DNA of 64,000 nt from RPQJ01 sp963700045 (GCA_963700045.1 CAVOWK010000023.1:76893-140892), one strand, 5' to 3'; positions 47,000 through 56,275 are shown, numbered from the stretch's first letter. Numbers and translations: made by a program. Notes: generated from the letters alone by a model not told the origin.

Positions 47000-48415
47000 C
47001 TACTCGACCGCCTGGACCTGCAACTGCTCGAGCTTGCCGTCGGGCAGTTCGTAGGTCCAGACGCGCAGCTTTCGATCAGGATAGATGGCGTGGTACGAGC
47101 GGCCGGTCATGCCGCCGCGCTGCCATGTCCGGAAATGCTTGAATTCCTTCGGCGCACCGAGCGGGCCGAGGCTCGCCTGGAAATCGGCCAGGGCTTGCGC
47201 CGAGAAGTAGCCGTTCGCGTTCGACGTGAACTGCGAGCGGTCGATGCGGCCGGCGAGCAGGCCTTCGTAGATCGCCTTCGCTTGTGCGGTCCGTGCCGCG
47301 TCGGTCGCGTCGACGTGTTCGAAGACGATGTCCGCGATCTTTGCCGCAAGCTGGTCGGGCGCATGCGATGCCATGAGATTGGTCAGCACCACGATGGCCA
47401 CGCCGTCGTCGGGATAGACGACGTTCAGCGCCGTGAACCCCGCAACTTCGCCGCCGTGCTCCAGCTTGCGCCGCTGGCGGTCCATCGTGACGTCGAGTCC
47501 CAGCGCGTAGTCGGTGCCCGCGCCGCTTTTCAGCAGCACTTCGGTTTCGAGCTCGCGATAGGAGTCGGCGCTCAGCACGCTGCGATCGATCAACGAAATG
47601 TTCCAGCGAGCCAGGTCCTCGGCGCTCATGGCGAGACCGCCCGCACCGAACAGCCAGCCCGGGCCGCTGTACCCGGACGCACGAGGGGGTCCCAGCGCAT
47701 ACGATTCGTAGCCCGGCACGGTGCCGTGGGCCAGCGGCTCGTCGTCGAAGTTGCGGACCGACTCGATCCCCAGCGGTTCGAAGATGCGGCGCTCGAGGAA
47801 CCGGTACAGCGGTTCGCCGCTGACCTTCTCGACGATGAGCCCGGCGAGCACGTAACCCGTGTTGCTGTACTGCCAGCGCGTGCCGGGTTCGTAGTCGAGC
47901 GGCTGGCGGGCCCAGCGGTCGAGGATCGCCGCGGGCTCCGTCGGCCGCAGCATGGCCGCAAACATGTAGTCCTGCGGCCAGTAGTCCTGGTAGCCCGACG
48001 TGTGCGAAAGCAGCTGGCGGATCGTGATCTCGTTCGCACGGGTCAGTTGCGGAAAGTACTTTGCTACCTTGTCGTCGAGCGAGAGCTTGCCGTCCTGCTG
48101 CAGCAGGAGCAGTGCAGACGCTGTGAACTGCTTCGAGATCGAGCCGATCGCGTAGCGCATCGCCGGACGGGCACGCAAGGCTTGCGGCTCGAGCGCCGCG
48201 TTGCCGTACGCCTGCGCATAGACGATGCGGCCGTCCCTCACCACCGCGATCGATGCGCTCGGCACACCTGTCTGCTGCAACACCTCCGCGGCCGCCGCGT
48301 CGATGCGTTGTGCCGTGACCTGGTCGAGGGCAGGCTCGACCGGTCGTGCGCCGGTGGCGAACGCGGCCAGCAGCAGGCTGGCCGAGACGAAGACGCGGCT
48401 GACGTTGATCCGCAT
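47000..48415 (-). CDS. Secreted serine hydrolase, class C beta-lactamase fold
   Basis: 471 residues with a signal peptide (VFVSASLLLAAFATGARP). The SxxK motif is SISK (RYAIGSISKQFTASALLLLQ), the YxN motif YSNTGYVLAGL, and the third motif is HGG (KLEHGGEVAGFTALN). An extra C-terminal domain (FEHVDATDAARTAQAKAIYE to the end) is typical of esterase or D-aminopeptidase-like members, so an antibiotic-destroying role is unlikely. Its start codon lies at the left edge of the tandem duplication. Confidence 0.93.
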   Translation of the reverse strand: MRINVSRVFVSASLLLAAFATGARPVEPALDQVTAQRIDAAAAEVLQQTGVPSASIAVVRDGRIVYAQAYGNAALEPQALRARPAMRYAIGSISKQFTASALLLLQQDGKLSLDDKVAKYFPQLTRANEITIRQLLSHTSGYQDYWPQDYMFAAMLRPTEPAAILDRWARQPLDYEPGTRWQYSNTGYVLAGLIVEKVSGEPLYRFLERRIFEPLGIESVRNFDDEPLAHGTVPGYESYALGPPRASGYSGPGWLFGAGGLAMSAEDLARWNISLIDRSVLSADSYRELETEVLLKSGAGTDYALGLDVTMDRQRRKLEHGGEVAGFTALNVVYPDDGVAIVVLTNLMASHAPDQLAAKIADIVFEHVDATDAARTAQAKAIYEGLLAGRIDRSQFTSNANGYFSAQALADFQASLGPLGAPKEFKHFRTWQRGGMTGRSYHAIYPDRKLRVWTYELPDGKLEQLQVQAVE

Positions 48416-48423
48416 GGAGTACC

Positions 48424-49236
48424 TCAGGCGCTGACAGTGACTCGGAGGACGGGAATCTGCACGCCCTGCAGGCGGAATGCGTCGACGACGGCTGGGTTGA
48501 TCTCACCGGCGGCGGCAACGAAGTCCTGCACCGCCACCCACGGCTTGATGGCGATCGAGATGGCGTGATCGCCGAGCGCCGCGGCGGCAACCAGCGGCGC
48601 CGGATCCTGCAGCACGCGTGGATTGGACGCGAGCACGTCGCGGACCGCGCCAACGGCGACATCGATGTCGGTGCCGTACGCCACGTTGACGCTGAGGTCC
48701 AGCTGCCGGATCTCGCCGTAGTTGTGCAGGATCTCGCCGGCGATCTTGCGGTTGGGGACCACGACCAGCGAGAGGTCGCTGTGGCGCAGCGTCGTGCTGA
48801 AGATCGAGATCTGGCTGACGATACCTTCCTCCCCGGCGATCGAGATGTACTCGCCGACGCGGAACGGCCGCGTGAAGATGATCGTGAGTCCCGCGGCAAC
48901 GTTGCCCAGCACGCCCTGCAGCGCCAGCGCGATGCCCGCACCGGCGAGGCCGAGGCCGGCGAGCAGCGGCAGCAGGTCGATGCCGAGATTCTGCAGCGCG
49001 AGCAGCAGGAACAGGCACAGCACGAGGATCCGGACGACTCGCAGCAGCAGGTCGCGCACCGGTTGCTCGAGCGACAGCCGGTTGAGTCCGCGTGCCGCGA
49101 ACTTCGCGACCCAATGCATCACGAACAGACCGGCCACCAGCACCAGCGCCGCCGCGAGCACGCGCGGACCGTACTGCACGGCCAGTTGCGTCAGGACATC
49201 CGGGGTTTCGAGCAGCGAATCGATCGGGTTGGCCAT
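48424..49236 (-). CDS. MscS-family mechanosensitive channel, copy 1
   Basis: 270 residues from MANPIDSLLETPDVL. Three membrane helices (VLAAALVLVAGLFVMHWVA, VVRILVLCLFLLLALQNLG and the pore helix GLGLAGAGIALALQGVLGNV) match the YbdG/MscS small-channel layout. The beta domain begins FTRPFRVGEYISIAGEEGIV. The C terminus ends INPAVVDAFRLQGVQIPVL. Copy 2 differs at this end. It should protect against osmotic downshock. Confidence 0.93.
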   Translation of the reverse strand: MANPIDSLLETPDVLTQLAVQYGPRVLAAALVLVAGLFVMHWVAKFAARGLNRLSLEQPVRDLLLRVVRILVLCLFLLLALQNLGIDLLPLLAGLGLAGAGIALALQGVLGNVAAGLTIIFTRPFRVGEYISIAGEEGIVSQISIFSTTLRHSDLSLVVVPNRKIAGEILHNYGEIRQLDLSVNVAYGTDIDVAVGAVRDVLASNPRVLQDPAPLVAAAALGDHAISIAIKPWVAVQDFVAAAGEINPAVVDAFRLQGVQIPVLRVTVSA

Positions 49237-49244
49237 GTCAAATC

Positions 49245-49664
49245 CTACCGCACCGGTTTCGGTTCGATGGCTGCAACCGGCGCGCCCGCCTTCTTCCACG
49301 CGCCGAACCCGCCGTGGAGGTGGGCGACCGGCGTGAGTCCCATGTCCTGCGCGGTCTTTGCGGCCAGCGCTGAACGCCAGCCGCCGGCACAGAAGAACAC
49401 GAACCGGTTGCCCGAGGCGAAGAAGTCCTTGTGGTACGGGCTGGCCGGATCGATCCAGAACTCGAGCATGCCGCGGGTCACGTTCACGGCGCCGGGCATG
49501 CCGCCTTCGCGCCAGAGTTCGCGCGGGTCGCGCAAGTCGATGAACGTCACGTCGGGCCGGCCGAACAGGGCACGCGCCTCATCGACGCTCAGCGTCTCGA
49601 TTTCGGCCAACGCCTCGTCCACCAGTTGTTTCACGCTTTTCTTGAGTGTCAGCGGCACGGTCAT
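49245..49664 (-). CDS. Rhodanese-domain protein, copy 1
   Basis: 139 residues. DVTFIDLRDPRELWREGGMP, then the active-site loop FVFFCAGGWRSALAAKTAQD with Cys, and HLHGGFGAWKKAGAPV. It is a single-domain sulfurtransferase, distinct in sequence from the rhodanese at 35.8 kb. It sits 8 bp upstream of the mscS start on the same strand and 36 bp from the regulator stop, so these three may be co-transcribed. Confidence 0.93.
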   Translation of the reverse strand: MTVPLTLKKSVKQLVDEALAEIETLSVDEARALFGRPDVTFIDLRDPRELWREGGMPGAVNVTRGMLEFWIDPASPYHKDFFASGNRFVFFCAGGWRSALAAKTAQDMGLTPVAHLHGGFGAWKKAGAPVAAIEPKPVR

Positions 49665-49699
49665 CTCCTCGAACGGCAGGGGCGGGACGCTTCCACGTT

Positions 49700-51259
49700 T
49701 CAGAATCCGCAGCGTTCGAGTGCGTTCGCAAGGCGCGCTCGCGTGACTTCAGACTTCATGGGGAACGAGCGGAAGAAGTCTTCGCGAGTGAGCACGGGGT
49801 TGCGTTCACGAACGTTGGCAGCCCACTGCGCGGCCTTCGCATCGTCGCCGATCATGGCTTGCGTGGCGGATGCGATCATCGCGATCAGCACGTGGGCACC
49901 CGGCGAGCGTGCGGCACGTTCGGCCCACTCGGCGGCGGCGAGGTCCTCGCCAACGACCATGTGGGTGAAGGCTCGCGTGCCGAGCATCGCGTAATAGAGC
50001 GGGTCGAGCGGGCTCAGGCGCATCGACAGGTCGACGTGCGCGCGGCCCTGCAGGCCACGGCCCGCGAGCGTCTCGGTCCAGGCCTGGGCATAGATGCCCT
50101 GCGCGTAGTTCGGGCTGATCGTCGTGGCGCGCTCGAGCCACGCGAGACCGCCCTCGAGGTCGCCCGAGAGCCAGAAGGTGCGGCCCATCGTGAAGTTCAC
50201 GAACGGGTCGAGCGGGTCGAGTTCCACGCCGCGCTGCGCATATCGACGCGCCAGGTCGGACTCGCCGGCAATGTCGTCCGTGTGCCGCATGAACGCCGTC
50301 TGGAAGTGCATGAACGACAGCCCGGCGTGCGCACGCGCGAACCCCGGATCCTGCGCGACGGCCCGCTGGAACAGCGCCGTGGCCGCGGCATTGTCCGTGC
50401 GGTTGAAACGGTACATGTGCTGCAGGCCGAGGTGATACGCCGACCACGCATCGAGATTCTCCGTCACCTCGAGGCGGGCGAGGTTCGCTTCGTGCAACGG
50501 GATCTGCAGTTCGAGCGCCGCCAGGATCCGCGAGCGGATGTCCTCGCGCATCGAGTGCACGTCGTCGACCGAGCCGGCAAAGCGGTCCGCCCAGACGACG
50601 CCGTCGCTGCGCGTGTCGACCAGCTCGACGCTGACGACGAGGTTCGGGTCCGCGACATCGACGGTGCCGGTCAGGCAATACCGCACCCCGAGCACGCGAC
50701 CGATTTCGCGCATGTCGGCGTCCGCGGAGCGAAGGCGAAACGACGAGCCGCGCGCCGTGACGAACAGCCAGCGCAGGCGCGACAGCTCCATGATCAGTTC
50801 GTGGGGCAGGGCGTCGGCAATGGCGGCGTATGGCCCGGCGTCGCCGACGAGGCGAAACGGCAACACGGCGATCGACGGCCGCGTCGACTGTGCCGCCTGC
50901 TGTCCGGTGTGCAGCTCCAGCGGCGGAGGATCGGTGAGCTGTATCGCGCGTGCGACCTTCACCTCGGCGACGAAGCGGAAGCCCTGGCCGTGGATCGTCC
51001 GGATGAAACGCTGTGACTGCCCGTCGTCGCCGAGCGCCTGCCGTGCCGACTTGATGCGGCTTGCGAGTGCGGCATCGGAGACGATGCGCCGGTCCCAGAT
51101 CTTGTCGTGGATTTCGTCCCGCGAGACCAGTCGCTCGCGGTTTTCGACCAGCAGGGTGAGCAGGGCAAAGACCTGGGGTTCGACCGGACGAGGGGCGCCG
51201 TTCGCGCGCAGTTCAGCCCTGGCCGTGTCGAGCTCGAAGGTGTCGAACCGGTAGAGCAT
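49700..51259 (-). CDS. CadC-like winged-helix regulator with TPR-type C terminus, copy 1
   Basis: 519 residues from MLYRFDTFELDTARAELRAN. The OmpR-type winged helix covers residues 1-100 (VSRDEIHDKIWDRRIVSDAA, FIRTIHGQGFRFVAEVKVA). No membrane helix is obvious after it. A middle FlgO/TolB-like region is typical (PSIAVLPFRLVGDAGPYAAI to GVRYCLTGTVDVADPNLVVS). The rest is TPR-like (NAAATALFQRAVAQDPGFAR, YAQRGVELDPLDPFVNFTMG). It is divergent from the cupin gene and likely controls the cupin-tautomerase pair. Confidence 0.9.
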   Translation of the reverse strand: MLYRFDTFELDTARAELRANGAPRPVEPQVFALLTLLVENRERLVSRDEIHDKIWDRRIVSDAALASRIKSARQALGDDGQSQRFIRTIHGQGFRFVAEVKVARAIQLTDPPPLELHTGQQAAQSTRPSIAVLPFRLVGDAGPYAAIADALPHELIMELSRLRWLFVTARGSSFRLRSADADMREIGRVLGVRYCLTGTVDVADPNLVVSVELVDTRSDGVVWADRFAGSVDDVHSMREDIRSRILAALELQIPLHEANLARLEVTENLDAWSAYHLGLQHMYRFNRTDNAAATALFQRAVAQDPGFARAHAGLSFMHFQTAFMRHTDDIAGESDLARRYAQRGVELDPLDPFVNFTMGRTFWLSGDLEGGLAWLERATTISPNYAQGIYAQAWTETLAGRGLQGRAHVDLSMRLSPLDPLYYAMLGTRAFTHMVVGEDLAAAEWAERAARSPGAHVLIAMIASATQAMIGDDAKAAQWAANVRERNPVLTREDFFRSFPMKSEVTRARLANALERCGF

Positions 51260-51401
51260 GGGCCCGAGGATACCGCCGGCCGGGGCGATCGCCCAGAAAC
51301 CACTGCAGAAACCTCCATGAAATCTCCATGCCCTCTGCAAGCTTCGGCTGGCGCGGGCTGCCAACCTGCGCCCACTCGCCGCCAGACCAAGGACTACGAC
51401 C

Positions 51402-51880
51402 ATGACCCGGCCCATCCACAACCTGACCCTGCCCGCCATCCTGTTCGCTGTTCTCGGTGCTTCCGGCGCACTGAACGCCGAAACGCCGGTGGCGCCAGGG
51501 CTGGACCGCCCGTTGGCCTTGTCCGAGACAGCCGCCGACCTGCAATGGGGAGATTGCCCGGCCATCTTCCCGCCCGGTTGCAAGATCTCGGTGCTGCACG
51601 GCAACCCGGCCGAGCCGGGTGCCGACGTGTTCCTGCGTGTGCCGCGGGCTATACGATTCCGGCGCATTCGCACACGTCGGCCGAACGCATGGTGCTCGTC
51701 TCCGGCCAGCTCGACGTGACCTACGCCGGTCATCCGACCGTGAGCCTGAAGCGCGGTGATTACGCGTACGGGCCGGCCATGCTGCCGCACACGGCTCGCT
51801 GCAACGGAGCCGAGGCCTGCACGTTGTTCATCGCGTTCAATGGTGCGGTGGACGCGCTGCCATTCGCAGGAACGCTCTAA
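51402..51880 (+). pseudogene. Secreted cupin, copy 1, frameshifted
   Basis: It begins like the intact copy 2 (MTRPIHNLTLPAILFAVLGA), then loses one C: copy 2 has GTGCCGCCGGGCTAT where copy 1 has GTGCCGCGGGCTAT near 51643. The product would end after about 105 residues with a scrambled tail, losing the metal-binding cupin core. The remaining DNA to 51880 still matches copy 2 at about 97%. Confidence 0.88.
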
Positions 51881-51904
51881 CCAACCACTGCAAGGAGAAA
51901 CGAC

Positions 51905-52128
51905 ATGCCCCTGGTTACCATCGACGTCATCACGGACGTGTTCACGCCGCAGCAGAAGGCCGACATGATCGCCAAGGTCACCGCGGCGATGATCGAAGTG
52001 GAAGGTGAAAGGATGCGCGGCGTCACAGGGTCAAGATCAACGAGATCAAGAGCGGCGATTGGGCCATCGGTGGCCAGGCGCTCAAGACTTCGGACGTGAA
52101 GGCGCTGGCAGAAGGCAAAGCCGCGTAG
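51905..52128 (+). pseudogene. Tautomerase-family gene, copy 1, frameshifted
   Basis: It starts MPLVTIDVITDVFTPQQKAD with the catalytic N-terminal Pro, as in copy 2, but one base is lost near 52030 and several substitutions follow, so the last third is garbled. Copy 2 is intact. The region after this gene ends the duplicated unit. Compared with other parts of the unit, the number of differences rises sharply here, which is unusual for a recent clean duplication. Confidence 0.85.
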
Positions 52129-52161
52129 CTGATCGCCCTCTCCGTTGATAGCATGGAGTAC

Positions 52162-52973
52162 TCAGGCGCTGACAGTGACTCGGAGGACGGGAATCTGCAC
52201 GCCCTGCGGCGGAATGCGTCGACGACGGCTGGGTTGATCTCACCGGCGGCGGCAACGAAGTCCTGCACCGCCACCCACGGCTTGATGGCGATGGAGATGG
52301 CGTGATCGCCGAGCGCCGCGGCGGCAACCAGCGGCGCCGGATCCTGCAGCACGCGTGGATTGGACGCGAGCACGTCGCGGACCGCGCCAACGGCGACATC
52401 GATGTCGGTGCCGTACGCCACGTTGACGCTGAGGTCCAGCTGCCGGATCTCGCCGTAGTTGTGCAGGATCTCGCCGGCGATCTTGCGGTTGGGGACCACG
52501 ACCAGCGAGAGGTCGCTGTGGCGCAGCGTCGTGCTGAAGATCGAGATCTGGCTGACGATACCTTCCTCCCCGGCGATCGAGATGTACTCGCCGACGCGGA
52601 ACGGCCGCGTGAAGATGATCGTGAGTCCCGCGGCAACGTTGCCCAGCACGCCCTGCAGCGCCAGCGCGATGCCCGCACCGGCGAGGCCGAGGCCGGCGAG
52701 CAGCGGCAGCAGGTCGATGCCGAGATTCTGCAGCGCGAGCAGCAGGAACAGGCACAGCACGAGGATCCGGACGACTCGCAGCAGCAGGTCGCGCACCGGT
52801 TGCTCGAGCGACAGCCGGTTGAGTCCGCGTGCCGCGAACTTCGCGACCCAATGCATCACGAACAGACCGGCCACCAGCACCAGCGCCGCCGCGAGCACGC
52901 GCGGACCGTACTGCACGGCCAGTTGCGTCAGGACATCCGGAGTTTCGAGCAGCGAATCGATCGGGTTGGCCAT
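52162..52973 (-). pseudogene. MscS-family channel, copy 2, frameshifted near the C terminus
   Basis: Identical to copy 1 for most of its length, but one A is missing near 52206 (CCTGCGGCGG against CCTGCAGGCGG), so the last dozen residues are replaced and the frame stays open to 52023. The pore and most of the beta domain are intact, so residual function is possible. It lies at the joint of the duplication. Confidence 0.85.
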
Positions 52974-52981
52974 GTCAAATC

Positions 52982-53401
52982 CTACCGCACCGGTTTCGGT
53001 TCGATGGCTGCAACCGGCGCGCCCGCCTTCTTCCACGCGCCGAACCCGCCGTGGAGGTGGGCGACCGGCGTGAGTCCCATGTCCTGCGCGGTCTTTGCGG
53101 CCAGCGCTGAACGCCAGCCGCCGGCACAGAAGAACACGAACCGGTTGCCCGAGGCGAAGAAGTCCTTGTGGTACGGGCTGGCCGGATCGATCCAGAACTC
53201 GAGCATGCCGCGGGTCACGTTCACGGCGCCGGGCATGCCGCCTTCGCGCCAGAGTTCGCGCGGGTCGCGCAAGTCGATGAACGTCACGTCGGGCCGGCCG
53301 AACAGGGCACGCGCCTCATCGACGCTCAGCGTCTCGATTTCGGCCAACGCCTCGTCCACCAGTTGTTTCACGCTTTTCTTGAGTGTCAGCGGCACGGTCA
53401 T
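52982..53401 (-). CDS. Rhodanese-domain protein, copy 2
   Basis: 139 residues, identical in translation to copy 1, including the active-site CAGGWRSA loop. Same spacing to the mscS and regulator genes as in unit 1. Confidence 0.93.
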   Translation of the reverse strand: MTVPLTLKKSVKQLVDEALAEIETLSVDEARALFGRPDVTFIDLRDPRELWREGGMPGAVNVTRGMLEFWIDPASPYHKDFFASGNRFVFFCAGGWRSALAAKTAQDMGLTPVAHLHGGFGAWKKAGAPVAAIEPKPVR

Positions 53402-53436
53402 CTCCTCGAACGGCAGGGGCGGGACGCTTCCACGTT

Positions 53437-54996
53437 TCAGAATCCGCAGCGTTCGAGTGCGTTCGCAAGGCGCGCTCGCGTGACTTCAGACTTCATGGGG
53501 AACGAGCGGAAGAAGTCTTCGCGAGTGAGCACGGGGTTGCGTTCACGAACGTTGGCAGCCCACTGCGCGGCCTTCGCATCGTCGCCGATCATGGCTTGCG
53601 TGGCGGATGCGATCATCGCGATCAGCACGTGGGCACCCGGCGAGCGTGCGGCACGTTCGGCCCACTCGGCGGCGGCGAGGTCCTCGCCAACGACCATGTG
53701 GGTGAAGGCTCGCGTGCCGAGCATCGCGTAATAGAGCGGGTCGAGCGGGCTCAGGCGCATCGACAGGTCGACGTGCGCGCGGCCCTGCAGGCCACGGCCC
53801 GCGAGCGTCTCGGTCCAGGCCTGGGCATAGATGCCCTGCGCGTAGTTCGGGCTGATCGTCGTGGCGCGCTCGAGCCACGCGAGACCGCCCTCGAGGTCGC
53901 CCGAGAGCCAGAAGGTGCGGCCCATCGTGAAGTTCACGAACGGGTCGAGCGGGTCGAGTTCCACGCCGCGCTGCGCATATCGACGCGCCAGGTCGGACTC
54001 GCCGGCAATGTCGTCCGTGTGCCGCATGAACGCCGTCTGGAAGTGCATGAACGACAGCCCGGCGTGCGCACGCGCGAACCCCGGATCCTGCGCGACGGCC
54101 CGCTGGAACAGCGCCGTGGCCGCGGCATTGTCCGTGCGGTTGAATCGGTACATGTGCTGCAGGCCGAGGTGATACGCCGACCACGCATCGAGACTCTCCG
54201 TCACCTCGAGGCGGGCGAGGTTCGCTTCGTGCAACGGGATCTGCAGTTCGAGCGCCGCCAGGATCCGCGAGCGGATGTCCTCGCGCATCGAGTGCACGTC
54301 GTCGACCGAGCCGGCAAAGCGGTCCGCCCAGACGACGCCGTCGCTGCGCGTGTCGACCAGCTCGACGCTGACGACGAGGTTCGGGTCCGCGACATCGACG
54401 GTGCCGGTCAGGCAATACCGCACCCCGAGCACGCGACCGATTTCGCGCATGTCGGCGTCCGCGGAGCGAAGGCGAAACGACGAGCCGCGCGCCGTGACGA
54501 ACAGCCAGCGCAGGCGCGACAGCTCCATGATCAGTTCGTGGGGCAGGGCGTCGGCAATGGCGGCGTATGGCCCGGCCTCGCCGACGAGGCGAAACGGCAA
54601 CACGGCGATCGACGGCCGCGTCGACTGTGCCGCCTGCTGTCCGGTGTGCAGCTCCAGCGGCGGAGGATCGGTGAGCTGTATCGCGCGTGCGACTTTCACC
54701 TCGGCGACGAAGCGGAAGCCCTGGCCGTGGATCGTCCGGATGAAACGCTGTGACTGCCCGTCGTCGCCGAGCGCCTGCCGTGCCGACTTGACGCGGCTTG
54801 CGAGTGCGGCATCGGAGACGATGCGCCGGTCCCAGATCTTGTCGTGGATTTCGTCCCGCGAGACCAGTCGCTCGCGGTTTTCGACCAGCAGGGTGAGCAG
54901 GGCAAAGACCTGGGGTTCGACCGGACGAGGGGCGCCGTTCGCGCGCAGTTCAGCCCTGGCCGTGTCGAGCTCGAAGGTGTCGAACCGGTAGAGCAT
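53437..54996 (-). CDS. CadC-like winged-helix regulator with TPR-type C terminus, copy 2
   Basis: 519 residues, nearly identical to copy 1; the few residue changes include SRVKSARQ for SRIKSARQ, GEAGPY for GDAGPY and TESLDA for TENLDA. All domains are present. It is divergent from the intact cupin gene with a 143-bp space, the likely operator and promoter region. Confidence 0.92.
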   Translation of the reverse strand: MLYRFDTFELDTARAELRANGAPRPVEPQVFALLTLLVENRERLVSRDEIHDKIWDRRIVSDAALASRVKSARQALGDDGQSQRFIRTIHGQGFRFVAEVKVARAIQLTDPPPLELHTGQQAAQSTRPSIAVLPFRLVGEAGPYAAIADALPHELIMELSRLRWLFVTARGSSFRLRSADADMREIGRVLGVRYCLTGTVDVADPNLVVSVELVDTRSDGVVWADRFAGSVDDVHSMREDIRSRILAALELQIPLHEANLARLEVTESLDAWSAYHLGLQHMYRFNRTDNAAATALFQRAVAQDPGFARAHAGLSFMHFQTAFMRHTDDIAGESDLARRYAQRGVELDPLDPFVNFTMGRTFWLSGDLEGGLAWLERATTISPNYAQGIYAQAWTETLAGRGLQGRAHVDLSMRLSPLDPLYYAMLGTRAFTHMVVGEDLAAAEWAERAARSPGAHVLIAMIASATQAMIGDDAKAAQWAANVRERNPVLTREDFFRSFPMKSEVTRARLANALERCGF

Positions 54997-55139
54997 GGGG
55001 GCGGAGGATACCGCCGCCCGGGGCGATCGCCCAGAAACCACTGCAGAGACCTCCATGAAATCTCCATGCCCTCTGCAAGCTTCGGCTGGCGCGGGCTGCC
55101 AACCTGCGCCCACTCGCCGCCAGACCAAGGACTACGACC

Positions 55140-55619
55140 ATGACCCGGCCCATCCACAACCTGACCCTGCCCGCCATCCTGTTCGCTGTTCTCGGTGCTT
55201 CCGGCGCACTGAACGCCGAAACGCCGGTGGCGCCAGGGCTGGACCGCCCGTTGGCCTTGTCCGAGACAGCCGCCGACCTGCAATGGGGAGATTGCCCGGC
55301 CATCTTCCCGCCCGGTTGCAAGATCTCGGTGCTGCACGGCAACCCGGCCGAGCCGGGTGCCGACGTGTTCCTGCGTGTGCCGCCGGGCTATACGATTCCG
55401 GCGCATTCGCACACGTCGGCCGAACGCATGGTGCTCGTCTCCGGCCAGCTCGACGTGACCTACGCCGGCCATCCAGCCGTGAGCCTGCAGCGCGGTGATT
55501 ACGCGTACGGGCCGGCCACGCTGCCGCACACGGCTCGCTGCAACGGAGCCGAGGCCTGCACGTTGTTCATCGCGTTCAATGGTGCGGTGGACGCGCTGCC
55601 GTTCGCAGGGACGCTCTAA
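55140..55619 (+). CDS. Secreted cupin-domain protein, copy 2 (intact)
   Basis: 159 residues. A signal peptide (LPAILFAVLGASGALNAE) is followed by the cupin fold: GYTIPAHSHTSAERMVLVSG carries two His and a Glu for metal binding, and GPATLPHTARCNGAEACTLF carries the third His. It likely acts in the periplasm on a small molecule. The tautomerase follows 24 bp later. Copy 1 is broken. Confidence 0.9.
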   Translation: MTRPIHNLTLPAILFAVLGASGALNAETPVAPGLDRPLALSETAADLQWGDCPAIFPPGCKISVLHGNPAEPGADVFLRVPPGYTIPAHSHTSAERMVLVSGQLDVTYAGHPAVSLQRGDYAYGPATLPHTARCNGAEACTLFIAFNGAVDALPFAGTL

Positions 55620-55643
55620 CCAACCACTGCAAGGAGAAACGAC

Positions 55644-55868
55644 ATGCCCCTCGTTACCATCGACGTCATCACGGACGTGTTCACGCCGCAGCAGAAGGCC
55701 GACATGATCGCCAAGGTCACCGCGGCGATGATCGAAGTCGAAGGCGAAAGGATGCGCGGCGTCACCACGGTCCGCATCAACGAGTTCAAGAGCGGCGACT
55801 GGGCCATCGGCGGCCAGGCGCTCAAGACTTCGGACGTGAAGGCGCTCGCGGAAGGAAAAGCCGCGTAG
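55644..55868 (+). CDS. Tautomerase-family protein (4-oxalocrotonate tautomerase type), copy 2
   Basis: 74 residues. The N-terminal Pro (MPLVTIDVITDVFTPQQKAD) is the catalytic base in this family; VTTVRINEFKSGDWAIGGQA completes the fold. Ribosome site AAGGAG. It shares a transcript with the cupin and is followed by an intrinsic terminator. No other catechol-pathway gene is near, so the substrate is unknown. Confidence 0.92.
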   Translation: MPLVTIDVITDVFTPQQKADMIAKVTAAMIEVEGERMRGVTTVRINEFKSGDWAIGGQALKTSDVKALAEGKAA

Positions 55869-55878
55869 CTGGTTCGGG

Positions 55879-55916
55879 GCCCTCTCCCGCGCAGGCGAGG
55901 GAGAGGGCTCTTTCTG
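55879..55916 (+). terminator. Rho-independent terminator after the cupin-tautomerase operon
   Basis: GCCCTCTCCC (55879-55888) pairs with GGGAGAGGGC (55899-55908) around a 10-nt loop and is followed by TCTTTCTG. It lies 11 bp after the tautomerase stop. The same sequence is mostly missing at the end of unit 1, so the first operon copy lacks it. Confidence 0.8.
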
Positions 55917-56026
55917 ATTCTCGGCAAAGCCCTCAAATTTGTGGATTTTGTGGCGGGTGACGCCCCGGGCATTCTGCGTATGATAAGTTTGTGTCCATGA
56001 GGCGGTCATCGACCCGTGTGCGCCGT

Positions 56027-56263
56027 ATGCGAAAGTCCTACACCGTGAAATGCGACTGGGACGCCGATGCTCGCGTCTGGTTCGTCAGCGAGACGAACGT
56101 GCCGGGTCTGGCCACGGAATCCGCGACGGTCGAGTCGATGACGAAGAAACTGCGGACTCTCATTCCCGAACTGCTGGCGATGAACGTAAGCGGTTCCGAG
56201 GCGGAGGTCCCGGTCGAACTTCTCTGGCATAAACAGGAACTCATCAGCGTTAACCGGGGCTAG
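56027..56263 (+). CDS. DUF1902/HicB-like antitoxin
   Basis: 78 residues from the ATG giving MRKSYTVKCDWDADARVWFV. It has the pattern of DUF1902 and HicB: VPGLATESATVESMTKKLRT and LIPELLAMN. The pair with the HicA-like gene 12 bp downstream suggests a type II toxin-antitoxin module, antitoxin first. No DNA-binding helix-turn-helix part is seen, so repression could come from another part of the complex. Confidence 0.8.
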   Translation: MRKSYTVKCDWDADARVWFVSETNVPGLATESATVESMTKKLRTLIPELLAMNVSGSEAEVPVELLWHKQELISVNRG

Positions 56264-56275
56264 GACAGCAGCTCC

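Larger units (their letters stand above)
48412..52131. repeat. Tandem duplication, unit 1 (3.72 kb)
   Basis: This block contains mscS, a rhodanese, a CadC/TPR regulator, a cupin and a tautomerase and recurs from 52151 to 55871, mostly base for base. The left edge GCATGGAGTA is at the serine hydrolase start codon, and the right edge is the tautomerase stop region GCCGCGTAGCTG. The offset is 3737 through the middle but 3739 and 3740 at the ends, so indels sit near the edges. In this unit, the cupin and tautomerase are frameshifted. Confidence 0.95.
52151..55871. repeat. Tandem duplication, unit 2 (3.72 kb)
   Basis: It matches unit 1 with few differences through the central 3 kb. A 19-nt joint (52132-52150) lies between the units and contains GCCCTCTCCG, resembling the sequence found after unit 2's right end. 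That suggests the duplication used the right-end sequence as a joint. The mscS copy here is frameshifted; cupin and tautomerase are intact. Confidence 0.95.

Noticed and set aside
49646..51016. 456-residue plus-strand frame, also in copy 2 at 53383-54753
   Set aside because: Antisense to the CadC/TPR regulator, whose domains are clear.
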